A DNA stretch of 64,000 nt from Natrinema longum (GTDB lineage Archaea; Halobacteriota; Halobacteria; Halobacteriales; Natrialbaceae). Of this stretch, positions 44,790 through 54,308 are shown piece by piece. A program made the translations under genes and the position numbers. The first letter of the stretch is position 1; every line of letters starts with the position of its first letter. Where the stretch lies: contig NZ_CP071463.1 of NCBI RefSeq assembly GCF_017352095.1, forward strand, positions 2,170,001 to 2,234,000, read 5' to 3'. The notes under the pieces are model-generated. The model was not told where the DNA came from. It saw only the letters and a program-made list of their open reading frames with translations, and searched no databases.

Positions 44790-46049
44790 ATGAGTAGTGC
44801 GGCCCGATCGCTCTCGGAACCGCAGGTGCTGGCTCACACGAAGCGGCGGCTCTTTCCCGCGGCCGACGAGTCGACCGCCTACGCGGTGGCCGACACCCAG
44901 TTCTCGATGGCGGAGTGGCTCCCCGGCCGGCCAGTCGATCCCGCCGTTCGGGACTGTCTGGCACCGTTCAACCACGTTCGGATCGGCGGCGGCTATCCCG
45001 ACCTCGTGGGGGTTCGCACCCTCGAGTCCGACCTCCTCGCCGTCGAGCGGCTGGGCGAGGAACCGCCGCTGATCGCCGTGGAGGCGAAAGGGGAGACCAG
45101 CGGCGGCGTCGATACGCAGCGCGGAATCCTCCAGGCCTACGATCGGCTCCACGAGGCGAACGCGGCCTATCTCGCCGCGCCCGCGACTGCGATCTCCGAG
45201 ACCGACCGGACGCTCGCGCGGGAACTGAACGTCGGCGTACTCGGGGTCGATTCCGCGGGGGAGGTGGATGCACTCGAGGTGCCCCGCGTCGTCGGGAATC
45301 GGACGACGACCGAGGCGACGGCGCTGCGGTTTCAGGCGAGCGCGCAGGGCGTCGCCGACGCGTCGTTCGGCCTGAACCATCCGAAGAACTATCTGGGGTA
45401 TCCGCTGGCCCACTACGCGGCCGGCGATACCGGGGCGTTGCTGTCGGAGTACAAGGTCGTAAGCGCCGTCGATAGCGCCCGGCAGGGAGCCGCCTTCCTC
45501 GGACTGATCGAGGAGGGGGTCGGTGTCGAGGGCAGCGCGAGTGTCGAACTGACCTCGCTGGGCGAGGAAGTCGTCCGGTTCGCGACGGGCCGTTACGGAT
45601 CCGTCGAGGCGGCCCTCGAGGAGTTCGAGACCTGGTATCGGTCGGGAAAACGGTTCGTCGATCTCGCGCCGGCGTGGGGGCAGTTAGCCCGCCGCGTGCT
45701 GTTCGACTACGAGGCGACGGCGCTGCTCGTCCGCGAACTCCAGTGCATGCACGACGACGGGATCACGGAGCCGTCGCTCGTGGACGTCGTGGAGTACTTA
45801 CACGAGTTGCACCCGTCGTTCACCGTCGAACTGTTCCTCCGCGGGGCCGACGGCGTCCGGCGTCGCGTGCTGACCGAGGACGGCGAGCTCCGGCCTGCGG
45901 CGCTCGAGGACGGCTCCGTCTACCACTCGCCGACGGTGTTCCAACTGAAGGCGATGCTGTACCACAGCGGAATTCTCACTCACCGTGGGGCGGAACCGAG
46001 TCGGCTCGAGCCACTCGAGGACGTCTGGGCGCTTCGGGAGCCGGTCTGA
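44790..46049 (+). CDS. Predicted PD-(D/E)XK nuclease-like protein
   Basis: A 419-residue protein that I do not recognise by name. Residues 70-117 have a nuclease core: [10 protein letters not shown] (PD at 70-71), LIAVEAKGE (E-A-K at 98-100) and ILQAYDRL (Q-A-Y), the order of the PD-(D/E)XK superfamily including the trailing QxxxY motif. The C-terminal ~200 residues are helical with winged-helix-like parts. It could be a DNA nuclease or an inactive relative; no methylase or helicase lies beside it. Confidence 0.72.
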   Translation: MSSAARSLSEPQVLAHTKRRLFPAADESTAYAVADTQFSMAEWLPGRPVDPAVRDCLAPFNHVRIGGGYPDLVGVRTLESDLLAVERLGEEPPLIAVEAKGETSGGVDTQRGILQAYDRLHEANAAYLAAPATAISETDRTLARELNVGVLGVDSAGEVDALEVPRVVGNRTTTEATALRFQASAQGVADASFGLNHPKNYLGYPLAHYAAGDTGALLSEYKVVSAVDSARQGAAFLGLIEEGVGVEGSASVELTSLGEEVVRFATGRYGSVEAALEEFETWYRSGKRFVDLAPAWGQLARRVLFDYEATALLVRELQCMHDDGITEPSLVDVVEYLHELHPSFTVELFLRGADGVRRRVLTEDGELRPAALEDGSVYHSPTVFQLKAMLYHSGILTHRGAEPSRLEPLEDVWALREPV

Positions 46050-46183
46050 GCTGGTTTGGTTCCGAGTACTCGAGACGTCACCGTGCGAAAGCGCGTATCG
46101 CTAGCCACCCAGCGGTGGTTTGGCGCACCTGCTATCGCGTACTCGAGTGTCACTGCGAGCGAGTAGATGGACAAGCGTGGCCG

Positions 46184-46450
46184 TTACTCGTCGGCCGGTT
46201 CGAGATCGTCGGCATCGAGTTGTCCCTCGAGATACGCGACTCCGAGGTCGTCGATCTCGTAGTAGCCTCGTTCGACGCGGGTGACCAGTTCGTAGTCGAC
46301 GAGGACGGAGAGACGACGATTGACCTGTTCTCGACTTTTGTCGATATTCTTCCCGATAACGGCCGGTGAGAGGGTGAGACCCGACGAGTCGAGGACTTCG
46401 AGAATGCGCTCGTCAGTTGGCAATTGCATCCATTCGCCGGGTTTTCGCAT
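46184..46450 (-). CDS. PhiH1-repressor-like winged-helix protein
   Basis: An 88-residue winged helix: DERILEVLDSSGLTLSPAVI, NIDKSREQVNRRLSVL (recognition helix) and YYEIDDLGVAYLEGQL. It belongs to the haloarchaeal group similar to the phage PhiH1 repressor. The motif GTATGGGTGTTC lies immediately before its ATG, so self-regulation is likely. It marks the left edge of a small accessory region. Confidence 0.85.
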   Translation of the reverse strand: MRKPGEWMQLPTDERILEVLDSSGLTLSPAVIGKNIDKSREQVNRRLSVLVDYELVTRVERGYYEIDDLGVAYLEGQLDADDLEPADE

Positions 46451-46451
46451 C

Positions 46452-46463
46452 GTATGGGTGTTC
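46452..46463. promoter_or_regulatory. GTATGGGTGTTC motif at the repressor start
   Basis: Twelve bp identical to the motif in front of the receiver gene at 43.2 kb; placed 1-13 bp upstream of the repressor's start codon. Operator role is inference. Confidence 0.4.
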
Positions 46464-46681
46464 CTGAATAGATTCTTACGCCTATCGGTCCATCACATTC
46501 GAGTCATCAATATCCTACCCATAGATCATGTATTAGTGATTAGATTTATGAGGATGGCAACAGAGCCGTTGAATTACGGGAAAGTGAAACTGGCAGACTA
46601 ATCGGTAGGCCTGCCAGAAACAAGCGGTCCGGTGTGTAGGCACCGAGCCGCGACAGCTCCCGTATTCCAGCTCCGGAAGCC

Positions 46682-47112
46682 ATGTCCGACCACAATTCGC
46701 GGGCCCTTGAAGGCCCCGACCGATCAGGTGCATCGATGTCGAACGCTCGAGTCCGCGCCGATGGCGGGACACAAAACGAGTCCGTCCGCGATTGCCTCGC
46801 GTCGATCGACTACCTCACGCGCACCTTGCTCGCGTCCATCCGGATGACGAGACGGACCTCGGGACGACCACCCACGAGAGCCGTCTCGAGGCCGCGCGAC
46901 ACGTCCGCGGGATCAGGGTGGAGGCCAGTCGGGTCGGACTGTTGTTGGTCGGCCCCGAAGCGGTGATCCCCTACCAGCCGGGCGACGATCCCGACCGCGG
47001 TTCGTCGCCGACCGATCGCTCGCGCTCGTTCACGACCGCCTATCTCGGGCCGGACGCGGAGGCCCTCGAGCGCCAGCGGGGGGAGAGTGGGTGTGACAGT
47101 GGTGATAAATGA
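46682..47112 (+). pseudogene. Frameshifted gene, copy A of a duplicated pair
   Basis: From ATG (MSDHNSRALEGPDRSG) the frame reads well to DCLASIDYLTRTLLAS; thereafter, around 46830, sense continues in another frame as HPDDETDLGTTTHESRLEAA, VEASRVGLLLVGPEAVIPYQ, and TDRSRSFTTAYLGPDAEALE to TGA at 47112. A small indel therefore split the gene. No known family. The same gene, more degraded, lies at 48.29-48.55 kb; about 70 bp of upstream sequence are shared as well. Confidence 0.75.
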
Positions 47113-47201
47113 TGTCGGTGCAGCGGTGGTCAGACGTTGTCAGAGTTCGAGGAGACGAGACTGTCAGCGAACGTAACTGACGAGAGAGTCGGTTGCCTCG
47201 G

Positions 47202-47510
47202 TCACGAGCCTGCGTTCGATTCGCCCTTGCCAGTATCGATATCGTCTCGTGCAATCGACTGGACGCCCCACGGAACGATGCGACTATCGTCGGGAGTGCC
47301 GCCACGAATCCATGCATTCGCAGGAATTTCGATCAGTCCATCCATCCAGGTTTTGGTCGTGAGTGAGAGCGTGATGTACTGCTCGCCGTGGAACGGCCGT
47401 CCGTCGTGGTTCGAAAGGACGAGCCACGGTCGCGCTGCATCGTCCCCCTTGTACGGATCAGCACCGTAAACGACGTCTCCACGCTGGTAAATCGGCTCAC
47501 TGCCACTCAC
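47202..47510 (-). CDS. PemK/MazF-family toxin (probable mRNA endoribonuclease)
   Basis: A 102-residue MazF/PemK-fold protein: YQRGDVVYGADPY (residues 8-20), ARPWLVLSN (26-34), YITLSLTTKTW and WIRGGTPDDSRIVPWGV. Family members cleave mRNA at short motifs. It starts with GTG overlapping the TGA of the partner upstream (GTGA), the usual coupling of toxin-antitoxin genes. Toxicity is inferred from family; some haloarchaeal MazF homologues are weak. Confidence 0.85.
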   Translation of the reverse strand: MSGSEPIYQRGDVVYGADPYKGDDAARPWLVLSNHDGRPFHGEQYITLSLTTKTWMDGLIEIPANAWIRGGTPDDSRIVPWGVQSIARDDIDTGKGESNAGS

Positions 47511-47881
47511 TGTGAGTCCTCCTCGAGACTCGGATGGGGCTCCGACGGCGCGTGTTCTTTCCACGCCGCTTTCTCCTCGGCTCCGAACTGCTCGTTGAAC
47601 AGGCGCGTCGCACGGCTGTAGCCGTCGTATCGCTCGAGTCGCTGTGCATCGCTCGTGATCGCCCAGTACGTCCCCTTGTGTTCGACCAGTTCGCGGTTTT
47701 TCAGCCGTGTCAGTGCCGTGCTGACCGTCCCGCCGTCGAGTTCCGTTCGGGCCGCGATCTCCGTCGCCTTGAACGCGCGATCGTCGTTCGCAGCCAGAAA
47801 GCCGAGCACCTGCTCCGTGCTGGAGAGTTCCTCGAGTTCGTCCTCGCTCGAGTGGTCAAACGTCTCCCGATCGATGGACAT
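47507..47881 (-). CDS. Winged-helix antitoxin/regulator of the PemK/MazF pair
   Basis: A 124-residue MarR-like winged helix (STEQVLGFLAANDDRAFKA, ARTELDGGTVSTALTRLKNR) with a charged C-terminus that could cap the toxin. It is first in the operon. A TATA box (about 47904-47910) lies 23-29 nt before the ATG and a near-palindrome TAATGGCCGTTA (47923-47934) lies just behind it, so autoregulation is likely. Antitoxin role is inferred from gene order and overlap. Confidence 0.78.
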   Translation of the reverse strand: MSIDRETFDHSSEDELEELSSTEQVLGFLAANDDRAFKATEIAARTELDGGTVSTALTRLKNRELVEHKGTYWAITSDAQRLERYDGYSRATRLFNEQFGAEEKAAWKEHAPSEPHPSLEEDSQ

Positions 47882-47903
47882 GATCGAGACTACTGTAGCG
47901 CGT

Positions 47904-47934
47904 GTTATATGCGTTACTCCTGTAATGGCCGTTA
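47904..47934 (-). promoter_or_regulatory. Toxin-antitoxin promoter and near-palindromic operator
   Basis: ATATAAC TATA box followed upstream by TAATGGCCGTTA, 10 of 12 positions symmetric. The position in the BRE/TATA region fits repression by the winged-helix antitoxin. Confidence 0.5.
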
Positions 47935-48225
47935 TTGCGCGTCGTACAGGATATTCTCTGCGATGAGCTGGGGGGAACGAGTTCGTGCACTCCCCCGTCG
48001 TTGTGGAGTTACTCGATAATATCTCTATCGACCGGCGTCATCCAGTCGGCTAACCTCGGGCGTATCTGGAGCCACGACGTTCTCTCCCCGTTTGACTATT
48101 TTCATTGCGTAGTTGCTAGAGACAATAGAGTTCGATGAACAATAGAACTGTCGTTAGTTTTGATTCGGATGAAAACAATACTGTTTGTCACGGGAACGAT
48201 ATACGGGTCCATTCGATTGATCCGT
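47935..48225. other. AT-richer gap without a recognisable gene
   Basis: Between the toxin-antitoxin promoter and pseudogene copy B. It is visibly AT-richer than the flanks; short frames on both strands have no family features or haloarchaeal acidic composition. Likely decayed accessory DNA. Confidence 0.4.
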
Positions 48226-48291
48226 GGCAAAATGCAGTCCAGTGTATAGGCACCGGACTGCGCTACCTCCCGTATCAGTGCTACAGAAGCC

Positions 48292-48545
48292 ATGTCCGAC
48301 TACAATTCGCGAGCCCTTGAAGGCCCCGATCGATCAGGACGGAGGCCAGCCAGGTTGGGCAGTTACTGGTTGGTCCCGAGGCGATGATCCCCTACCGGCC
48401 GGGTGACGATCCCGACCGCGATTCGTCGCCGACCGATCGCTCGCGCTCGTTCACGACCGCCTATCTCGGGCCGGACGCGGAGTCCCTCGAGTCCGAACTC
48501 GAGCGCCAGCGTGGGGCGACTAGCGATGAGAGCGATACAGAATAA
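48292..48545 (+). pseudogene. Internally deleted gene, copy B of the duplicated pair
   Basis: Starts ATG TCC GAC TAC AAT like copy A, reads 16 codons, then jumps from CGATCAGG of the 5' part to the sequence after GATCAGG at 46910 of copy A: about 185 bp are missing between two copies of GATCAGG. The 3' part is still readable in one frame (EASQVGQLLVGPEAMIPYRP, TDRSRSFTTAYLGPDAESLE) to TAA at 48545. It is not in frame with the ATG. Neither copy can make the full protein. Confidence 0.75.
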
Positions 48546-48733
48546 CCCCGCGGTGGTACAGTCTCGGATGACCCAATCGAGAACGTGAACGAGATCTACA
48601 TCGATTCGAACCCGTGGCGTTCTCGATGTGCGGCGAGGAATCTCGCGTGTGGACGGCGATCCTCGTCCGCCGGTAGCGTCAGTGAGTCTCCCTCGAGTAA
48701 ACCTTCACGTCGCTTGAGGGCGTAATAGCAGTT

Positions 48734-49099
48734 ATGTCCGAGTCAGCGCTCGCCGACCAGGAGTGTGAGGCCTGTACCAGCGAAGACGACCCCCTCGAGC
48801 CCGAGGAATACGCCGACTACCGCGCGGAGATTCGCGACGACGTCTGGACGGTCGTCGACGATCACCACCTCGAGGGAACCTACGCGTTCGAGGACTTCCG
48901 TGACGCCCTCGAGTTCACCTACGAGGTGGGCGAGTTGGCGGAGGAAGAGTGGCACCACCCGGATATCGGCCTCGAGTGGGGCGAGGTAACGATCGAGATG
49001 TGGACCCACAAGATCGACGGGCTTCACAAGACCGACTTCGTGATGGCCGCCCGGATGGACCGAATCTACGAGGAGTACGAACCCGACGCGGACGCGTAG
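48734..49099 (+). CDS. 4a-hydroxytetrahydrobiopterin dehydratase-like (PCD/DCoH)
   Basis: A 121-residue PCD-fold protein with an N-terminal CEACTSEDD stretch. The active-site region [20 protein letters not shown] followed by [13 protein letters not shown] carries the conserved histidines. It would recycle 4a-hydroxytetrahydropterin; in archaea, which use molybdopterin and methanopterin-like cofactors, a related pterin substrate is possible. Right border of the accessory island. Confidence 0.9.
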   Translation: MSESALADQECEACTSEDDPLEPEEYADYRAEIRDDVWTVVDDHHLEGTYAFEDFRDALEFTYEVGELAEEEWHHPDIGLEWGEVTIEMWTHKIDGLHKTDFVMAARMDRIYEEYEPDADA

Positions 49100-49289
49100 G
49101 TACTCGGCGGAAACTCGGAGTCGCTACTCCCGTGTCCGGCTGTCGAGAATCGTCGATGGCGGAGCCGACCGGAGGGATGACCTCGAACGCCGACGGACTC
49201 GGCTCGCGTCGAACGCGACCCGACGAGGACGACCGCCGGCCGGCGAACGCGCGGTACAGGGCCATGTGTCTCGAGCCCCTCGCCCCGGT

Positions 49290-49751
49290 ATGGCTATTCC
49301 CGGCTACGATCCGAGTCGCGTCGCCGAATATACCCTCGAACAGGTGGGTGCCCGCGTCGCCGTCGTCGCGGGCGTCGTCCCCGACTCGTTCGACCTCGCA
49401 AAGAGCAGTCGCCAGCCGCCGATCGATGCGCTCGCGGATCCCGTCGATCTCGTGGCACTCGAGGAGCTGAAGGCGGTCGAAGCCATCCGGATCGCGCTCG
49501 TCTACGATCCCGCCGAACTGCCGCCCGGTGCGAGCCCGACCGACGTCGCGGTCGCCGTCGAAACCGGCGGTGGGTCGGAGACGCAACGAGCAGAAAGCGA
49601 CGCCGTCGACGACGGCTGGGTCCCACTCGAGTCGACGGTCGATCTCGAGGAGACGACGGTGACGGCGGTACTGAACGACCGCCCGCCGGGTTCGACGGTG
49701 GTCGCGGGGTACGACGATCGGGGCGCGGAGAGCGACGAATCGACGGACTGA
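49290..49751 (+). CDS. Haloarchaeal protein of unknown function
   Basis: A 153-residue acidic protein starting MAIPGYDPSRVAEYTLEQVG; a mixed alpha/beta first half is followed by an acidic second half ending GAESDESTD. The in-frame GTG at 49266 is an alternative start. No motif recognised. It is co-directional with the PCD gene after a 190-bp gap and ends 54 bp before a CDF gene on the other strand. Confidence 0.7.
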   Translation: MAIPGYDPSRVAEYTLEQVGARVAVVAGVVPDSFDLAKSSRQPPIDALADPVDLVALEELKAVEAIRIALVYDPAELPPGASPTDVAVAVETGGGSETQRAESDAVDDGWVPLESTVDLEETTVTAVLNDRPPGSTVVAGYDDRGAESDESTD

Positions 49752-49805
49752 TCGAACGAGAGAACGAGCAGACGGAACAGTGCGACGGGAGACGGCTGCG
49801 AGCGG

Positions 49806-50750
49806 TTAGGTCTCGGGTTCGATGTAGACCTTCTGAACCTGATCGTCGTGATCCCTCAGTGCGCGTTCGAGTTGGGTAATCCGCTCGTTGATCGTCCCGG
49901 TGTCGAGATCGGACTCGAACGCGACGTCGGCGGTGACGAGGAGTTCCTCGGCACCGAAGTAGACGGTTCGGAGGTCGACGAGTTCGGTGACGCCGTCCCA
50001 GTCGGCGACGATCCGGCGGAGTTCGTCCTCGTCGGCTTTCGGGAGACTCTCGCCGAGGATGAGCCGCTTGTTCTGCCAGGCGAGCGCGAGGGCAAAGCCC
50101 ATCAGCATGATGCCGATAAGGAGAGCCGAGCCGGCGTCGTAGACGGGGTTTCCGGTGGTTCGTGTGAGGTAGACGCCGAAGAGCGCGAACCCGGCACCGG
50201 CGAGGGCGATCGTGTCCTCGGTGAGCGCGGTCAGCGTCGTCACGTCGCTGGTCTTCGCGAACGCCTCGCGGAGGCTCGTCCAGCCGTGTACGTCCATCTG
50301 CCGACTGATTCCCTGGTACGCCTTCCAGAGCGCGTAGGATTCGAAGAGAATCGCCCCGAGCAACACGGCGTAGTTGACGTAGACCGGATCGAACGTCGCT
50401 CCGAGCAACGTGATGTCTTCGCTGGCCCGGTGGACGCCGCCTTCTCTCAGCGCGCTGAGACCGTGACGGGCGCTCTCCCAGCCGGCGATACCGAAGAGCA
50501 TGACGCTGACGAGCAGACTATAGAAGAACTGCGCCTTCCCGTGGCCGAAGGGGTGCTCTCGAGTCGCTTCCTGTGCGCCGTACTTGATCCCGACCAGCAG
50601 AAGGACTTGATTGCCCGTATCCGAAATCGAATGGTACGTCTCCGACAGCATGGCGGGGCTCCCGGTGAGTGTGAAACCGCCGAATTTGAGAACCGCGATT
50701 GCGCCGTTCGCAAACAATGCCGCGAGAACGACGGAAGTACTACTGGCCAT
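49806..50750 (-). CDS. CDF family cation transporter, SLC30A9-like
   Basis: A 314-residue cation diffusion facilitator with six hydrophobic helices. SETYHSISDTGNQ in TM2 keeps HxxxD, whereas TM5 has the EDTIALAG form seen in the ZnT9/SLC30A9 group, distinct from the HxxxD/HxxxD exporter at 21.5 kb. A C-terminal alpha/beta domain ends VYIEPET. Likely exports a divalent cation; selectivity unknown. No His-rich stretch. Confidence 0.9.
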   Translation of the reverse strand: MASSTSVVLAALFANGAIAVLKFGGFTLTGSPAMLSETYHSISDTGNQVLLLVGIKYGAQEATREHPFGHGKAQFFYSLLVSVMLFGIAGWESARHGLSALREGGVHRASEDITLLGATFDPVYVNYAVLLGAILFESYALWKAYQGISRQMDVHGWTSLREAFAKTSDVTTLTALTEDTIALAGAGFALFGVYLTRTTGNPVYDAGSALLIGIMLMGFALALAWQNKRLILGESLPKADEDELRRIVADWDGVTELVDLRTVYFGAEELLVTADVAFESDLDTGTINERITQLERALRDHDDQVQKVYIEPET

Positions 50751-50904
50751 CGACGGCGACTACGAAGGGGCTCCCTAAAAGTGTAAGCGGTTCTAGAGCC
50801 GGCCGCTCCGCAGTTCGGTGCCATCGCTGACTTTAACACCCGACCCGGCCCGCAGTGGCGATCGCATCCGAAAGGAACCTGTCAGTGCCGAGCGAACGTC
50901 GACC

Positions 50905-51432
50905 ATGATCGCGATCTTTTCGGACACGCACAGCAGCCGGGGCCACGAACTCGAGGGAGCGGCCGTGACCGCGGCCCGCGAAGCCGACACCGTCGTTCAC
51001 GCGGGAGACTTTACCAGCGAGGCGGCACTGGAGGCCTTCCAACGGGAGTGTGACCGCCTGTTCGCGGTCCACGGAAACGCCGATAGTGCGGCGGTACGCG
51101 ACCGTCTGCCGACGGCGCGCGTCGTCGAGGCGGGTGGCGTCCGGATCGCCGTCACGCACCGCCGGGACGGCGGCGAGACCGGACTCGCGATGTTCGGTCG
51201 CTCGCGAGGTGCCGACGTCGTCGTCTTCGGGCACAGCCACCGGCCGACGGTCGTCGAGACCGAGGACGTCGTCCTGCTCAACCCCGGCAGCCACGCCGAT
51301 CCGCGCGGGAATCGACCGGGGTTCGCTACCCTCGAGCCGTCGGCCGACGGGACGGGCGGACTCGAGGGAACGATTCGCGAGCCGAACGGGACCGTCATCG
51401 AGACGTTCGACGTTCGGACTGGGACGGAGTGA
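50905..51432 (+). CDS. YfcE/MJ0936-type metallophosphoesterase
   Basis: A 175-residue calcineurin-like phosphodiesterase: FSDTHS (metal site 1), HAGDFTS, VHGNAD, VFGHSHRP and LNPGSHADPR contain all family ligands. Small archaeal members hydrolyse cyclic nucleotides or model phosphodiesters in vitro. The ATG at 50905 begins the first beta strand (MIAIFSDTH). Confidence 0.92.
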   Translation: MIAIFSDTHSSRGHELEGAAVTAAREADTVVHAGDFTSEAALEAFQRECDRLFAVHGNADSAAVRDRLPTARVVEAGGVRIAVTHRRDGGETGLAMFGRSRGADVVVFGHSHRPTVVETEDVVLLNPGSHADPRGNRPGFATLEPSADGTGGLEGTIREPNGTVIETFDVRTGTE

Positions 51433-51843
51433 GACCTAGAGACGAGTCAGCGAACGCTCGGCGGGCTGAACGACGGCGAGTAGGAGTTTCCAGTGGCTCG
51501 CTCAGTCGGCGCGTGGCTCGTGCTCGACGGGTAGCGAAGCCATCCCGACTCGAGGACAGCGCCAGCGGGGACGTCGGGCGGGAGACTGGCGAACGGAGAG
51601 CGACCGTGGGAGTTCGGGTGTCAGAGGCGAACGGATCCACGGACAGCGTGATCGGCGGTGGGACGATTCGGGCAGCTGGCCCCGATCTCGAGGCCGGCCC
51701 TCGAAACGGGTAGGGAGGGGAGGTGGGCCGACGATCGAGGCACATATCGACGGACGAGCCGGCCGACGTTATAGTCAGCGCAAGCTGAAATCACGGTTTT
51801 AGTTACCGAAGCGGGGGCAGGATTCCACCGCTCGAGGTCGAAA
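51433..51843. other. About 410-bp gap without a recognisable gene
   Basis: Between the phosphodiesterase and a small membrane protein. A frame at 51429-51713 is Arg/Ser-rich and unlike a real haloarchaeal protein. A TTATAG box lies near 51770. No repeat of the dispersed family is seen. Confidence 0.45.
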
Positions 51844-51862
51844 CTGTTAACCACGCTAACAG
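51844..51862. promoter_or_regulatory. CTGTTA/TAACAG inverted repeat
   Basis: Perfect 6-bp arms with a 7-bp spacer, 15-33 nt before the start of the small membrane protein, so over the TATA/start region. Possible operator. Confidence 0.5.
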
Positions 51863-51876
51863 TGTACTCGCCGCGT

Positions 51877-52023
51877 ATGCTGGACCTCATCACCGGTCTC
51901 CTCCCCGACGATCCGGTCATCATTGCGGTCGTCCTGATCTTGCTCGGGTTGGTCTTCTTCGCCTATCTCCTCCTCCGGCGGACCGTCCTCGAGTTCCGCG
52001 ACGGGATGCGTGGGGATCGGTAG
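51877..52023 (+). CDS. Single-span small membrane protein, 48 aa
   Basis: A 48-residue protein too short for usual gene calls: MLDLITGLLPDDP, then the membrane helix VIIAVVLILLGLVFFAYLLL (residues 14-33), then a basic and amphipathic tail RRTVLEFRDGMRGDR, giving Nout-Cin topology. The palindrome in front of it and haloarchaeal relatives of this shape (I recall similar small DUF proteins) argue that it is real. It is followed by the threonine aldolase gene on the other strand after 14 bp. Confidence 0.65.
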   Translation: MLDLITGLLPDDPVIIAVVLILLGLVFFAYLLLRRTVLEFRDGMRGDR

Positions 52024-52037
52024 CCGACCGTCCCTCC

Positions 52038-53054
<1,017 letters not shown>

Positions 53055-53157
53055 ACGTCGCCGTAGCTCCGGAGGGCGGAAATAGCCGCTGGTCGATCGG
53101 TTCGACGTGTGCGCACGGAACGGGCGGGTTTAACTTCACGTTCACCAACAGGTTCGT

Positions 53158-54225
53158 ATGGTCCCCGCCCCCGGTGCCGGGTCGCCCCCCGACGACGGTC
53201 CACCGACGACCACGGACGGCTCGAGCCCCTTCCAGCGGCACGTGTCCCGCGTCATCGATCGACTCGACGATCTCTGGCCGTTCGCCGTCGTGCCCCTGAT
53301 CGTCTCGCTGCTCGAGTTCGAGAAGGTGGGACGAGCGCTCGGCCCCGCGGGGAGCGGGTTCTCGATCAACCTCGAGTTGCTGTTCCCGAGTCCGCTCGTG
53401 ACCCTGTGGCGGTTCGCCAAGCCGCCGGATCCGCCGCGCGTGACCACGCGATCGCCGCGCGACGAGCCGTTTGGCTCCTCCTCGTTCGGCGAGTCGACAC
53501 CGAGTGGCGGCTCGTCGACACCCACCGGATCGATTGGATCCGGCGCTACCGACCTGACGATCGAGACGCCCGTCGGACCCCTCGAGATCCCCTTCGAGGC
53601 GATCGGACCCGAGACGATCGCGTGGATCGGGCTCGTGCTCGCCGTGTACGCAGTGCTTTCGGGGATACTGCTGGCAGGCTATCTCGGCGGGATCGACCGG
53701 CGACTCCGCGGGGAGCCGATCGCCATCGGCTCGTGTCTCGTCGCCTACGCGCCACGACTCGTCCTGTACAATCTCGTCGTCTCCGGCGCGTTTTTGCTGG
53801 GCGTCTCGATCGTGTTCCTCGTCCCCCTGCTGTTCTTGCTCGCCGTTCCGGTCATCGTGCTCCTCGGCTACGTCTTCTATCCCGTTCCCTTCCTGTTCGT
53901 CGTCGACGACGCACCGTTCCGTGCGGCGTTTCGGCAGTCCGTCCGGCTCACGACCGCGGGCGGGCCGGTGCTGAGCTTCGCGCTTTGGCACCTCGCCGTC
54001 GGGATCGTCTCCTCGCTTGTGCTGTCACTGTTCGTGAGCGCCGGCGGCGCAGGCTTCCTGCTCGCACTGATCGGTTCGGCACCGCTCGGACTCGTGTTGA
54101 CGGCTGCGACGATTTCGTTCCTCTGGGAGTTCCTCGAGAGCGACCGTCCCGAATCGACGGGTCGTCCCAGAAACGGCCGCCCGGGAACGGACGAGACCGA
54201 CGAATACGGCTGGGCGAGCGACTGA
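53158..54225 (+). CDS. Polytopic membrane protein (DUF7847-like)
   Basis: A 355-residue protein: a Pro/Ser-rich N-terminus, one helix near residue 42-55, a Ser/Gly/Thr-rich loop (about 105-130) and about five helices from residue 158 on, ending in a charged tail. VVDDAPFRAAFRQSVRLT within the membrane part is typical of haloarchaeal multi-spanning proteins resembling glycerophosphoryl diester phosphodiesterase membrane domains. Function unknown. It precedes the M29 aminopeptidase gene in the same direction. Confidence 0.72.
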   Translation: MVPAPGAGSPPDDGPPTTTDGSSPFQRHVSRVIDRLDDLWPFAVVPLIVSLLEFEKVGRALGPAGSGFSINLELLFPSPLVTLWRFAKPPDPPRVTTRSPRDEPFGSSSFGESTPSGGSSTPTGSIGSGATDLTIETPVGPLEIPFEAIGPETIAWIGLVLAVYAVLSGILLAGYLGGIDRRLRGEPIAIGSCLVAYAPRLVLYNLVVSGAFLLGVSIVFLVPLLFLLAVPVIVLLGYVFYPVPFLFVVDDAPFRAAFRQSVRLTTAGGPVLSFALWHLAVGIVSSLVLSLFVSAGGAGFLLALIGSAPLGLVLTAATISFLWEFLESDRPESTGRPRNGRPGTDETDEYGWASD

Positions 54226-54308
54226 GCGACCACGACCGACCCGATCGAACGCCGACGACGGATTCCCAATCACGAACCGTTTTTTCCTCCCCCTGCAAAT
54301 ACCGGGGC

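Noticed and set aside
46548-46601. A 17-codon ORF (MRMATEPLNYG...) with an AT-rich box before it
   Set aside because: Too short and without homology to call; noted only because the upstream box has leaderless spacing.
48102-48293. A 63-codon minus-strand frame in the accessory island
   Set aside because: Not acidic, no family features and no promoter; it runs into the pseudogene copy. Most likely chance in AT-richer DNA.
51429-51713. A 94-codon plus-strand frame after the phosphodiesterase gene
   Set aside because: Arg/Ser/Gly-rich, overlaps the previous gene's stop and has no hydrophobic core pattern; looks like non-coding GC-rich DNA.
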